The notes beneath the pieces are model-generated. The model made no database searches. It was not told the DNA's origin and saw nothing but the letters and a program-made list of their open reading frames with translations. Shown here one piece after another: positions 33,807 to 42,795 of a stretch of DNA of 64,000 nucleotides (its first letter is position 1; the number at the start of each line of letters is the position of its first letter). The position numbers and the translations under genes are program-made. Source of the DNA: Dokdonia pacifica (GTDB taxonomy: Bacteria > Bacteroidota > Bacteroidia > Flavobacteriales > Flavobacteriaceae); NCBI RefSeq assembly GCF_900188275.1, contig NZ_FZNY01000005.1, forward strand, positions 1-64,000, in the 5' to 3' direction.

Positions 33807-34892
33807 ATGAGTTTATTTAAAAAGTTATTTGGGAAAAAACAAACGGTTTCAACTTCAAATACAAAACAAGAAAACCCTACACCTTCAAAGAAAGAATCAA
33901 ATTCATCTATAAATCCTGGAGTTCAAGAAGAGTTAAAAAAAATGATGAATCAGATGCAAGGCCCTAAAAAAAGTGTTGAGCAATTTGAATTTGAATTATT
34001 AAATGACTCATTTGCTAGGTATCATAGTAATCCTGGGTATCGCACCGAAATAGAAATACAAAATGAAAAAGGAGAAGTAGTGCCTTTGCATGTTGCATTG
34101 CATGAATATTACCAAGAATGGCAAGGAATTTCCTCCTTTTGGGATAGGATGTCGTTATTGTATAAATATTGGGATACTCAGTATTATGAAAAACTAGAAA
34201 AATGGCAAATTGTAGAGCGATTAGTAAAAGACAGATATGCCATGAAAGCTATTAAATTTCACGAGTCAGCCATAACTCAAGAAGATTTTCAAGATATGCG
34301 ATTGGTGGTAGCATTATCAAAGTTATATAGAGCAATGGATTCTTATGAAAATGCGCTCAACTATGCTAAAGGAGCCTATGAACTAAGACCTGACCTCGCT
34401 ATTGTTAAAACAGAATATGCTACCGTATTACATCTATCAAAAAACCCTGATGATCAAGAGCTAGCACACAAGATGATACAAGAAGTGTTAGAAACTAAAA
34501 TTAATGAACATATTAAAGACTCTGATGAAAAAGAAATCCCTTTATTAAATTGGTTTTTATTTTCTAATAATTACATTGACTCATCAATATTTGCTGCTGT
34601 TTATTTACAAATTGGCGAATGTGATTTAGATACTTGGAGCGCTATAGCAAATGATTATTACTGGTGTCCTGTTTTTAGATATCAACACTCTGTAGCCTTG
34701 AGTGATGCTGGAGAAGGAATGAAAGCTATTGCTAAATTAACATCACTTTCTGACGAATTTCCTTGGTATAAACCTGGAGTCCTCGCTTGTATTGATGGTA
34801 TCAATCAAATAAGGAGTCAATTAAAAAGTGCGGATATGATGGAAGACGCTATGAAAAGAATGGAGCATTATAAAAGTGTATGGAAAAAGTAA
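33807..34892 (+). CDS. Hypothetical TPR-like protein, 361 aa
   Basis: A cytoplasmic protein starting MSLFKKLFGKK, then a low-complexity linker to about residue 45. Residues 150-340 contain helical repeats (LVVALSKLYRAMDSYENALNYAKGAYELRPDLAIVKTEYATVLHLS) in the TPR style. A basic/hydrophobic N-terminal stretch may attach it to the membrane. Function unknown; it is likely a protein-binding scaffold. Confidence 0.7.
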   Translation: MSLFKKLFGKKQTVSTSNTKQENPTPSKKESNSSINPGVQEELKKMMNQMQGPKKSVEQFEFELLNDSFARYHSNPGYRTEIEIQNEKGEVVPLHVALHEYYQEWQGISSFWDRMSLLYKYWDTQYYEKLEKWQIVERLVKDRYAMKAIKFHESAITQEDFQDMRLVVALSKLYRAMDSYENALNYAKGAYELRPDLAIVKTEYATVLHLSKNPDDQELAHKMIQEVLETKINEHIKDSDEKEIPLLNWFLFSNNYIDSSIFAAVYLQIGECDLDTWSAIANDYYWCPVFRYQHSVALSDAGEGMKAIAKLTSLSDEFPWYKPGVLACIDGINQIRSQLKSADMMEDAMKRMEHYKSVWKK

Positions 34893-34958
34893 CCTATACT
34901 TCAAGTAAGGAATCATGCTACTACCCTACTAAGATTTCTATAACCATAAAAAAAGAAT

Positions 34959-35657
34959 ATGGATAGCGTAGCTCAGACTCCTATTAAAATTGATATTGTA
35001 TCCGATGTAGCATGCCCGTGGTGTTATGTAGGTAAGCGTAGATTAGAAAAAGCCCTTGCGCAATGGGATGGTGCTGCTGTAGAAATAGAATGGCACCCTT
35101 ATCAATTAGATCCTAATATGCCTGTAGATGGTCTCAATAGAGACACCTATCTGGGTAATAAATTTGGTGATATTGAACGTGCGCAACAAATGACAGATCA
35201 TTTGACTACTATAGGAAAAGAAGAAGGCATTGATTTTGACTTTGGAGATACATGGCTTGCTGTAAATACATTGCCTTTACATCAAATGCTTGCCGTTGCT
35301 GGGCAAGAAGGTTTTAAAAATGAACTCAAAGAACGTTTCTTAAAAGCTTATTTTGTAGAAACACTACATCTTAATGATATACAAGTATTAGAAACTATTG
35401 GAGCTGAATTTGGTTGGACTCCAGAAAAAGTGCAAAGTATTATCCAAAACAAAGAATTAGGGAAAGCAATTCAGCAAAAAATTGCGCAATACCAAGAACG
35501 AGGCGTTTCTGGCGTTCCATTTTTTATTATCAATAACAAATACGGCATTAGTGGCGCACAACCGTCAGAAGTATTTTTAGATGCTTTTAAACAAATTACT
35601 ACTTTAGAAAATACCACAGAGGGAGAAAGCTGTGATATCAACGGAGAGAACTGCTAA
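34959..35657 (+). CDS. DsbA-family (FrnE-like) oxidoreductase
   Basis: A 232-residue thioredoxin-fold protein with the active site C19-PW-C22 (SDVACPWCYVGKRRLE), and the cis-proline loop GVSGVPFFIINNKYGISGAQ. It has no signal peptide, matching the cytoplasmic FrnE/DsbA-2-hydroxychromene-2-carboxylate isomerase group. The extreme C-terminus carries a second cysteine pair (ESCDINGENC). It probably reduces or isomerises disulfides under oxidative stress. Followed by a terminator at 35686. Confidence 0.9.
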   Translation: MDSVAQTPIKIDIVSDVACPWCYVGKRRLEKALAQWDGAAVEIEWHPYQLDPNMPVDGLNRDTYLGNKFGDIERAQQMTDHLTTIGKEEGIDFDFGDTWLAVNTLPLHQMLAVAGQEGFKNELKERFLKAYFVETLHLNDIQVLETIGAEFGWTPEKVQSIIQNKELGKAIQQKIAQYQERGVSGVPFFIINNKYGISGAQPSEVFLDAFKQITTLENTTEGESCDINGENC

Positions 35658-35685
35658 AAACCTTATATAACGTATAATATATACA

Positions 35686-35713
35686 ACCACTTCTTTCTAG
35701 GAGTGGTTTTTTT
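35686..35713 (+). terminator. Rho-independent terminator
   Basis: Hairpin ACCACT...AGTGGT with loop tctttctagg and a T tract at 35707-35713. The same stem occurs in the terminator at 42696. Confidence 0.85.
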
Positions 35714-35735
35714 GTTCGCTTTCGCGAAATCGAAC
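35714..35735. repeat. Palindrome, copy 5 (one mismatched pair)
   Basis: GTTCGcTTTCGCGAAAtCGAAC directly after the terminator; the reverse complement of a composite repeat (cacgaccatagggagagcg) follows to about 35783. Confidence 0.85.
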
Positions 35736-35783
35736 CTGTGAGATTCACGACCATAGGGAGAGCGAAGTGATAAAAGGCGTAAA
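35736..35783 (-). repeat. Composite dispersed repeat, copy 1
   Basis: Reverse orientation copy of the segment tatggtcgtgaatctcaca plus cttcgctctcc, present again at 37905 and 40277-40406, always next to the palindrome. Confidence 0.8.
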
Positions 35784-35929
35784 GAAATCTATAAAACAAA
35801 ACAGTGTATTCATTCTATGTATATTTTCTGCTTTTGAAAAAAAATAATTTAAATTTGAAAGAAGATAGGTTACAAAAAAGCTAAAATGACTCTATTAAAA
35901 AATATCCTATAGTACATCGTATACAATCC

Positions 35930-36721
35930 ATGGTGAAATCACTACCCCTATATACATCTTATAAATTCCATAGTATTATTGCTACCATTATAAGCATATG
36001 GCTGGTTGTCTTTTTAGTGCTTATTGCACCTTTTGATGCATCAGACTTATCCTTTATGATTAGACTGCAAATACTCCCTTTTTATGGTGTTATTTCATTT
36101 ATAGGTTATATGCTACTCGTTCCTTTTCAGAACTGGGTGTTTAAAAGAATGAATCGTTGGACGATCATTTTTGAAGTGCTATTTATTTTCGTCTTTAATA
36201 TTCTTGTGCTTTTAGGAAGTTTCTGGTATTATAAAACCGAAATTATTAATGGTATCTATTCCTTTTCTAAATTTTCCATAGAAGTCTATACACCTATTTG
36301 TTTTATTTTATTATCCATTTTGATTTTTTCAAGATGGTTTCTCAATAGAAAAGCACCCACAAAGCCTACCTCAAAAATTACATTAACCGGAGATAATAAG
36401 TTAGATATTTTACAAATCTATCCTTCCGATCTTGTTAGTATTTCTAGTGCCGACAATTATATAGAAGTAAGTTATCTCAAAGGAAATTTGCTACAAAAAA
36501 AATTATTGAGAAATACCTTAAAAAATATTCAAGAAGAAATCCCGAGTTTAGTAAGAGTACATCGTTCCCATCTTATGAACCCTATTCATTTTAAAGAATG
36601 GAAAAGTACTTCTGTATTAGGATTGACTCAAAGTGAAATTCCTATTTCAAAAAAATATAAGCAAGCAGTTTTAGACCTAAATCATTCATCCCTAAAAACT
36701 GATCATTCGCCCCAAACCTAA
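35930..36721 (+). CDS. LytTR DNA-binding protein with four membrane helices
   Basis: A 263-residue protein with four hydrophobic segments (about 12-33, 43-64, 77-98, 117-137) and a LytTR domain at 155-255 (LDILQIYPSDLVSISSADNYIEVSYL; LVRVHRSHLMNPIHFKEWKS). It ends 69 bases before the serine hydrolase gene, which is its probable target. A TAAATTTG box at 35850-35857 is a candidate promoter. Confidence 0.87.
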   Translation: MVKSLPLYTSYKFHSIIATIISIWLVVFLVLIAPFDASDLSFMIRLQILPFYGVISFIGYMLLVPFQNWVFKRMNRWTIIFEVLFIFVFNILVLLGSFWYYKTEIINGIYSFSKFSIEVYTPICFILLSILIFSRWFLNRKAPTKPTSKITLTGDNKLDILQIYPSDLVSISSADNYIEVSYLKGNLLQKKLLRNTLKNIQEEIPSLVRVHRSHLMNPIHFKEWKSTSVLGLTQSEIPISKKYKQAVLDLNHSSLKTDHSPQT

Positions 36722-36752
36722 TAAAATAGATGGTTTTGGTGTTTTTCAAACC

Positions 36753-36760
36753 TACATTTG
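36753..36760 (+). promoter_or_regulatory. -7 box TACATTTG
   Basis: Bacteroidota TAnnTTTG box 30 bases before the serine hydrolase start codon (36791); a TTTG lies 15 bases upstream, somewhat closer than usual. Confidence 0.5.
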
Positions 36761-36790
36761 AGGCATCGTTTAATTCTTAAAAATCAAACC

Positions 36791-37876
36791 ATGCAAAAAT
36801 ATTTAATTCTTATAAGTGCTTTGTTTATTTTAAATAATGCATCTGCACAAACTCAAAATAAAACAGCAGATTCTTTAGTAGCATCACTCGTATCAGAAAA
36901 CATTGTTGTAGGTGTTGTTGCGGGATATTCTGTAAATGGAGACGTCAAATGGCAATCGGCTCAAGGGGATGCAGATCGTGAAAATAATAAAAAGATGGAG
37001 CTAACCACCATCACAAGACCGGCTTCTATTGCAAAATCAATGACTGCCATTGCAATAATGCAACTTGTAGAAAAAGGACTTATAGACATTGACAAGCCTA
37101 TACAGACTTATATTCCTGATTATCCTACACAAAAAAAGACACAAATCACGACGCGACATCTATTATCCCACACTTCTGGAATTGCGGGTTATAAAAACGG
37201 AAAAGAAGCGCAAAACACAAAAGAGTATGCAACAATGGCGGCCGCTGTAGATGTGTTTAAAGACAGGAAACTACTTTTTGAGCCAGGCGCTCGCTTTAGT
37301 TATACGACCTATGGATATGCTGTTTTAGGGCTCCTCATCGAAAAAGTCTCTGGCGTCACTTACGAAGAATACATGCAAAAGAATATTTGGGATAAAGCAG
37401 GTATGAAAAACACAGGGATCGAAAAATATGGTGTCAAAATATCTAATAAATCAATGTTATACCATCGTGATAAAAAGGGAAGAATAAAAGAGTCTACACA
37501 AAACAATTTGAGTAATAGAATTCCTGGAGGTGGTTTTTATATCACACTAGAAGATATGTTCCTATTTGGAAATGCTGTCCTAGAAAACAAGTTAATATCT
37601 GAAAGCACTTTAGATTTGATGAGGCAACATCACAGTTTAGAAAAAGAAGCAAACGCCTATGGTTTTGGTTGGTTTCTATACAATCCAAAGCCCAATGAAG
37701 GTGCTATTATTGGTCATAGCGGGGAGCAATCTGGCAGTGCATCACAACTCTTTATCATTCCAAGTACAAAAACAGTTGTCGTGGTATTAGCCAATACTGC
37801 TTTATCATGGAATGAAGTATTTGTAACTACGGCAAAACTGATGAATCTTTCACAAAAAGAAGTAAAAAAGGAGTAA
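36791..37876 (+). CDS. Serine hydrolase, beta-lactamase-like, secreted
   Basis: A 361-residue protein; the ATG at 36791 gives a signal peptide ending ASAQ. SxxK is S79-IAK82. The YxN position reads YTT (FSYTTYGYAVLG), so the Asn is missing although the strand is otherwise typical; the third motif is GHSGEQSG. It probably acts on an ester or D-peptide, rather than on beta-lactams. It follows the LytTR gene and has its own -7 box. Confidence 0.87.
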   Translation: MQKYLILISALFILNNASAQTQNKTADSLVASLVSENIVVGVVAGYSVNGDVKWQSAQGDADRENNKKMELTTITRPASIAKSMTAIAIMQLVEKGLIDIDKPIQTYIPDYPTQKKTQITTRHLLSHTSGIAGYKNGKEAQNTKEYATMAAAVDVFKDRKLLFEPGARFSYTTYGYAVLGLLIEKVSGVTYEEYMQKNIWDKAGMKNTGIEKYGVKISNKSMLYHRDKKGRIKESTQNNLSNRIPGGGFYITLEDMFLFGNAVLENKLISESTLDLMRQHHSLEKEANAYGFGWFLYNPKPNEGAIIGHSGEQSGSASQLFIIPSTKTVVVVLANTALSWNEVFVTTAKLMNLSQKEVKKE

Positions 37877-37904
37877 GTTATATATCCATTCAGGGTTGTT
37901 GTAT

Positions 37905-37968
37905 ACGCTTTAACGCTTCGCTCTCTCTATGGTCGTGAATCTCACAAGTACGCTTTCGCGAAAGCGTA
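37905..37968 (+). repeat. Composite repeat copy 2 with palindrome copy 6
   Basis: The segment taacgcttcgctctctctat and tggtcgtgaatctcacaag leads into the perfect 20-bp palindrome at 37949-37968. A further dispersed element, tgtcacacagagcctgtcg, follows at 37992-38015. No gene is seen in 37877-38144. Confidence 0.85.
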
Positions 37969-38105
37969 CTCATTCAAAAGTTAATACTGAATGTCACACA
38001 GAGCCTGTCGAAGTGTTCTATCGAAATATGAAAGCGTATATAACCGTTCCCTCAATGAAATAAGGCATTACCTCATTATATGAAACATTCTTAAGCAAAA
38101 TGAGT

Positions 38106-38113
38106 TAGGTTTG
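38106..38113 (+). promoter_or_regulatory. -7 box TAGGTTTG
   Basis: TAnnTTTG box 31 bases before the TTG start at 38145. Confidence 0.45.
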
Positions 38114-38144
38114 TGTATTGAATTACAAATCATAAGCTTTTACT

Positions 38145-40238
38145 TTGAAAAATATAGTTCTCGCACTTTGCATATTAACCTCGGGGCATTTACTAAGCCA
38201 ACATGATAAATTAAACTTCTTAGACTGGCAACTTCGCAAAGGAGATATAGGTGCATTAACAGAAATTGCAACCTATTTTGATAGTAAAAAAGAAGTGATC
38301 ACCCATTTAGGATATCATATAATTCATACAGATGAATCTTCTGAGGCTAAAAGAATTCTCAATGAGAACACAATGTTTTTAGATACTGAAATACGTATAG
38401 ACACCACTACCACCGCAAGACAGTTTCAGGATTTTCTAAATAAAAACAGAGACAAAATTACCTTCTCGACACTCGCAGACGCCTTTATTATGACGCCGTT
38501 TGAAGAACGAGAAACCAAGTATGAGATAACTGGATTGACACGATTTAAATCTAATGAATTAGAAAAGAAACGAGCAGAGTTATTGCGTTTAGATTGGGTG
38601 ATAGATCATAAAATAGATAAACTTATAGCTGCAAAAAATCCGCAGGCACTTCTTAAAATTGCATCCTTATTTGTAAAATCGAGATATCGATTTAATGAAT
38701 ATAAAGATACGCATGAGGAAATGATAGACCTCATTCGTTTATTAACGAATACAAACATTTCAGTTCCTAATATATATAATGAATTAAGTTTCCATCTTGA
38801 AAATGAATTTTATACCCCATCAAAAATTAACTTACTTACATTTTTTGTAAATCACTATAAAGAGTATACATGGGACGATACATCGCAGACCTTTAAAAAT
38901 ACTATGTTAGACATAAAGTTTATTGCCCCTGAAGAAAACCTCTTTGAAGAATTACAAAACGAAAATGACACTATAGCATTAAATGCATTTACAACATTAT
39001 CTCAACTTAATGCGCTTAAGGCACAACCTCTCATTGATAAATACAGTAATTCTGGAGTATCTAATAATTATGAACTTCCAACTTTTGAGTATCGCTTTCT
39101 TAAACAATTAGTCCTATTAACAGACTATTGTGATGCAAAAAAGATAGATTATAAAGGAAGTACTCAATTACGAGATCAAATAGCACTTCTTAAAACAAAC
39201 CTTACGTTTAAAGAACGTCACCAGTTAGAAAATAACATCATTGAAAACTTAACATTAGAAGATATTACAGCTTTTGAATATTGGTCATTAATTGATGAAA
39301 AATCCTGGGGCCTCACATACTCTGCTGGGAGAATTCTTGATGTTTTCTATTCTAGAAACTGGCAACAACTTATCAATAATCCAACATATTTAGAAACCTA
39401 TTTACTAAAGTCTAAGCTTTTTGACGATCTCGGAATTATTGGTTTTTGTAATAGTTACCTAGTAAAATTTACAGGAGCTTCAGATGATATTACAAGTACC
39501 TTACAGGCATTTTCTTCTTCGTATCCTAAGGTTCAAAGCCAATTAAAAAAAGCTAAAGAAATAGCATTAAAGCCTCTTGTTTTTAAAGAAAAAGAAAAAA
39601 AGGATTGGACGGGTATCTCATCTAAAAAGGTAGCTGATTTTCAGAAAGAGTTTAAAAAAATCAAATTAGCAAACAATGATTCTACTAAATACGAAGAAGA
39701 TATTGTTTCTCTTCTTTCTAAAATAAAGTATAGTCAGATAGGAGAAGCACTACAAGCCATTGAAAATATTCCTTTTAAGTATGAATACTCAAAATATTCA
39801 TTTATGAATCGGGATTTTGGATTTTCCTATATCAAGAGTTTTTCAGATCAAAAAAATAGAGAGGAGTTTTTAAAAAAATATACTGAGCTTACAGAGATAC
39901 AACTTCATACTCACTACGCAAAACAGGCAGGTATTGATTTTATGACTTCTAATAATGTTTTAGATTATGATAAAATCTATGATATTTTAAAATTTAATAT
40001 AAACAATGCCTTTGTAGGTGGTGGCGGGAGCACAAAAGATAATGGGGCTTATTCTATTATTAAAATTCTCGAATTGACATTTACTACAAGGCTTGGATAT
40101 CCTCACAAACTTTGTTCTTCTGATAATATGTATGGATGTGATTCTCGGGGTCGTGCTACAGCTTGGATGCACTATTTAGAAACTAATGGACTACTCAAAA
40201 AAAAGCATAAAGATCCTGTCTCTTTTGCCTATGAGTAA
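38145..40238 (+). CDS. Large secreted protein of unknown function, 697 aa
   Basis: The TTG start at 38145 gives a signal peptide (MKNIVLALCILTSGHLLSQ). The mature protein is mostly helical, in the manner of HEAT/ARM-like repeats (for example DTIALNAFTTLSQLNALKAQPLIDKYS), with no catalytic motif. The C-terminus (about 640-697) holds a glycine-rich segment FVGGGGSTKDNGAYSIIKILEL, and cysteines in LCSSDNMYGCDSRGR. The function is unknown; it may be a large periplasmic scaffold. Confidence 0.72.
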   Translation: MKNIVLALCILTSGHLLSQHDKLNFLDWQLRKGDIGALTEIATYFDSKKEVITHLGYHIIHTDESSEAKRILNENTMFLDTEIRIDTTTTARQFQDFLNKNRDKITFSTLADAFIMTPFEERETKYEITGLTRFKSNELEKKRAELLRLDWVIDHKIDKLIAAKNPQALLKIASLFVKSRYRFNEYKDTHEEMIDLIRLLTNTNISVPNIYNELSFHLENEFYTPSKINLLTFFVNHYKEYTWDDTSQTFKNTMLDIKFIAPEENLFEELQNENDTIALNAFTTLSQLNALKAQPLIDKYSNSGVSNNYELPTFEYRFLKQLVLLTDYCDAKKIDYKGSTQLRDQIALLKTNLTFKERHQLENNIIENLTLEDITAFEYWSLIDEKSWGLTYSAGRILDVFYSRNWQQLINNPTYLETYLLKSKLFDDLGIIGFCNSYLVKFTGASDDITSTLQAFSSSYPKVQSQLKKAKEIALKPLVFKEKEKKDWTGISSKKVADFQKEFKKIKLANNDSTKYEEDIVSLLSKIKYSQIGEALQAIENIPFKYEYSKYSFMNRDFGFSYIKSFSDQKNREEFLKKYTELTEIQLHTHYAKQAGIDFMTSNNVLDYDKIYDILKFNINNAFVGGGGSTKDNGAYSIIKILELTFTTRLGYPHKLCSSDNMYGCDSRGRATAWMHYLETNGLLKKKHKDPVSFAYE

Positions 40239-40276
40239 GTGTCTCTTACAATGCATTTTCTTGACATTTTATAAAT

Positions 40277-40406
40277 ATGCTTTAACGCTTCGCTTTCCCT
40301 ATAGTTGTGAACCTGTCTGCCGGCAGGTGGGTCTTACAGGTTCGCTTTACCGTTTCACTCTTCCTACGGTCGTGAATCTCACAAGTTCGATTTCGCGAAA
40401 GCGTAC
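40277..40406 (+). repeat. Composite repeat copies 3 and 4 with CTGCCGGCAG and palindrome copy 7
   Basis: Copy 3 (40277-40312) runs into the 10-bp palindrome CTGCCGGCAG at 40317-40326; copy 4 (40334-40406) ends in the degenerate palindrome tcgatttcgcgaaagcgta at 40387-40405. The two copies are tandem, so this stretch is a repeat mosaic. No gene. Confidence 0.8.
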
Positions 40407-40464
40407 ATCAAAATTAAATCATGACCATACATAGGATATAATTTCAATTTAGTAGCTTTACCTA

Positions 40465-41259
40465 ATGATTGTTTTAAACAAAGGAGAATATACCGGTGAA
40501 GTCGTACATAAAGCCCATATTGAGGGTAGTACGATTACCAATACGCTGTATTCTGAACGTAAAAACAATCCAGAATGGCATTATCACGAAAATCTCCATA
40601 TCTGTTTTGTTTTTGAAGGAGGGAAAGCCGAAACGAAACAGCAAACTACCTATAGCAAAAAAGAAGGAAGCATCTTTTTTTATCATGCAGAAGAACAACA
40701 CCGATGGATCGCTCCTAACCCTATATCCAAAAGTGCGAATATAGAAATCGAGCACTCATTTCTTAAAAAATACGACCTGACGGCACATGATATCAAAGAA
40801 GCGATTACGACCAATGTAAGTGCGAAAGCATTGATCTTAAAAATGCAAAAGGAATTGCTACATCTAGACACACAAGATTATCTACAACTCCAAACCCTTT
40901 TACTATCCTTAGTTTCTAATCAAAAAGAGCGTTTCTATAAAACCAAACCGCAATGGATCATTCTGCTTGAACAACTATTGCATGATAAATGGAATGATGA
41001 GTTGTCATTACAAGAAATTTCAATACTTGTAGGGGCACATCCCGTAACAATCTCTAAAAACTTCAGAAAATACTTTCATTGTACATTAGGTACGTATAGA
41101 AGAAGACTAAAAATTGAGAAAAGCATTGATTTGATAAAAAATCCTGAAGTATCATTATCTGAAATTGCTTTTTACTGTGGGTTTACAGATCAGAGTCATT
41201 TTATTAGAAATTTTAAAGAACTCACAGGTTTCCTTCCTAAAGATTATCGCAAGTTTTAA
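40465..41259 (+). CDS. AraC-family regulator with cupin-like sensor
   Basis: A 264-residue regulator. The N-terminal ~140 residues form a cupin-like fold (NPEWHYHENLHICFVFEGGKAE; GSIFFYHAEEQHRW). The HTH at 165-262 reads LSLQEISILVGAHPVTISKNFRKYFHCTLGTYRRRL and FYCGFTDQSHFIRNFKELTGFLPKDY. It lies 72 bases upstream of the S41 peptidase gene, its probable target. Confidence 0.88.
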   Translation: MIVLNKGEYTGEVVHKAHIEGSTITNTLYSERKNNPEWHYHENLHICFVFEGGKAETKQQTTYSKKEGSIFFYHAEEQHRWIAPNPISKSANIEIEHSFLKKYDLTAHDIKEAITTNVSAKALILKMQKELLHLDTQDYLQLQTLLLSLVSNQKERFYKTKPQWIILLEQLLHDKWNDELSLQEISILVGAHPVTISKNFRKYFHCTLGTYRRRLKIEKSIDLIKNPEVSLSEIAFYCGFTDQSHFIRNFKELTGFLPKDYRKF

Positions 41260-41302
41260 CGAATTGGCTAATCTCATTCTATTTTAGATAGTACTGCCTA
41301 TC

Positions 41303-41310
41303 TACATTTG
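41303..41310 (+). promoter_or_regulatory. -7 box TACATTTG
   Basis: TAnnTTTG box 21 bases before the ATG at 41332, giving a short leader; no convincing -33 element. Confidence 0.45.
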
Positions 41311-41331
41311 TGGATATCAAAAAACGAATCC

Positions 41332-42669
41332 ATGAAATCATACCCTAAAAAGAACCTTTTAGTAGTCATGTTATGTGTACTCTGTTTATTTTCAGAAGAC
41401 ATCTATGCACAAAAAGAAGATACAAAAGCAGTCTCTGCATCGGAGGTTAGTACTATTATTGACTCTATCACTTCCATTGTAAATCGATATTATATAGATC
41501 CAGAAATAGGAGATCAAATCACTACACGTATCCGTACTAAACATAAAAACGGAGCATATCAACAGCTCACACAACCTCAAGTCTTAGCAGACACACTTAA
41601 AAATGATTTAAGAGCGATTAATAATGATTTGCACATGAGTATGGTGTATCGTGCACCTAGAGAAAGAGCTACCACAAATACAGCCCCTATACAAGTAAGC
41701 GAGACAGGTCTCTGGACCAATTACGGACTCTCAGAAATCAACGTACTTGATGGTAATGTAGGGTATTTAAAAATTAAGCACTTTACACGTCATCAATACT
41801 TAGAGAACATTAAACCTATCGTTACAAGCGCTATTGAGTCTCTCAAAAACACCGAAGCTCTTATCGTAGATGTACGAGACAATGGCGGTGGTTTTGAAGA
41901 TATGGTGGCTTATTATATCAGTTACTTCTTTGATAGTAAAGCCCCTATTCATCTTTCAGATTATCGCTGTACCTTACATGATCATACATATGGAATCTCT
42001 ACAGATCCAAATGTGACAGGAACCAAGCTTCCAGATATCAAGTTATATGTTTTGGTCAATGCCAACACAGGATCGGCAGCGGAATCTTTTGCTTATATGT
42101 TGAAGCATTTAGGAAGAGCTACTATTATAGGAGAAGTGACTGCGGGAGCGGGTAATGGAGCTTCTGTACATCCTGTTAATGATCGTTTTAGTGTGCAGGT
42201 GTCTAGTGAAGAGACCATTAATGCCATTACCAAAACGAGTTTTGAACAGGTGGGTGTGATTCCGCATATAAAAGTGAATAGTCAACTGGCATTCGATGAA
42301 GGCTATCGATTAGCGCTTACCTACCTTAAGGAGCATAACAGACAGAATATTCATCCTTCTAATTATGATACCTTATTACAGTTTATTACAACTCCTGAAA
42401 AAACACCCGCTATTGATGAGGCATTGTATAAAAAATACATAGGCACTTATAAAGGAGGAGGGATTACCATCACAATTACCTTAGAAAATAATGTATTATA
42501 CGGTCAGCCGAAATCTAAAGGTGGGAAGATGCGCTTAACGCCCTTAGAAGCACACATATTTAAGGTAGGAGAGATCAAAGAACGGGTTCAATTTACATTA
42601 GATCCTAATGGCAATGTGATACAATTGATAGGTCTCGATTCTCCAATGGAACTCACGAAAGTTGAATAA
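41332..42669 (+). CDS. S41-family peptidase (C-terminal processing protease-like)
   Basis: A 445-residue secreted protein with signal peptide (KNLLVVMLCVLCLFSEDIYAQ). Catalytic features of family S41: VDVRDNGGGFEDM and NTGSAAESFAYMLKHLGRATIIGE, with the nucleophilic Ser in TGSAAE. A C-terminal lipocalin-like tail (YKKYIGTYKGGGITITITLENN) follows at 370-445. There is no PDZ domain before the core, as in the family's retinol-binding-type members. It is likely periplasmic, and paralogous to 43670. Confidence 0.88.
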   Translation: MKSYPKKNLLVVMLCVLCLFSEDIYAQKEDTKAVSASEVSTIIDSITSIVNRYYIDPEIGDQITTRIRTKHKNGAYQQLTQPQVLADTLKNDLRAINNDLHMSMVYRAPRERATTNTAPIQVSETGLWTNYGLSEINVLDGNVGYLKIKHFTRHQYLENIKPIVTSAIESLKNTEALIVDVRDNGGGFEDMVAYYISYFFDSKAPIHLSDYRCTLHDHTYGISTDPNVTGTKLPDIKLYVLVNANTGSAAESFAYMLKHLGRATIIGEVTAGAGNGASVHPVNDRFSVQVSSEETINAITKTSFEQVGVIPHIKVNSQLAFDEGYRLALTYLKEHNRQNIHPSNYDTLLQFITTPEKTPAIDEALYKKYIGTYKGGGITITITLENNVLYGQPKSKGGKMRLTPLEAHIFKVGEIKERVQFTLDPNGNVIQLIGLDSPMELTKVE

Positions 42670-42695
42670 CGTCATCGTACCGTTGTAACTATAGC

Positions 42696-42723
42696 ACCAC
42701 TTCTTTATAAGGAGTGGTTTTTT
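42696..42723 (+). terminator. Rho-independent terminator
   Basis: Hairpin ACCACT...AGTGGT with loop tctttataagg and a following T tract. Nearly identical to the one at 35686, and again directly followed by the palindrome. Confidence 0.85.
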
Positions 42724-42746
42724 ATACGCTTTCGCGAAAGAGTATA
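42723..42746. repeat. Palindrome, copy 8 (24 bp, one mismatched pair)
   Basis: TATACgCTTTCGCGAAAGaGTATA directly after the terminator at 42696. Confidence 0.88.
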
Positions 42747-42795
42747 TAGTTTTGAAATATGTTTAGTGCTGATAATAAATTAGTTAGATTTGTTC

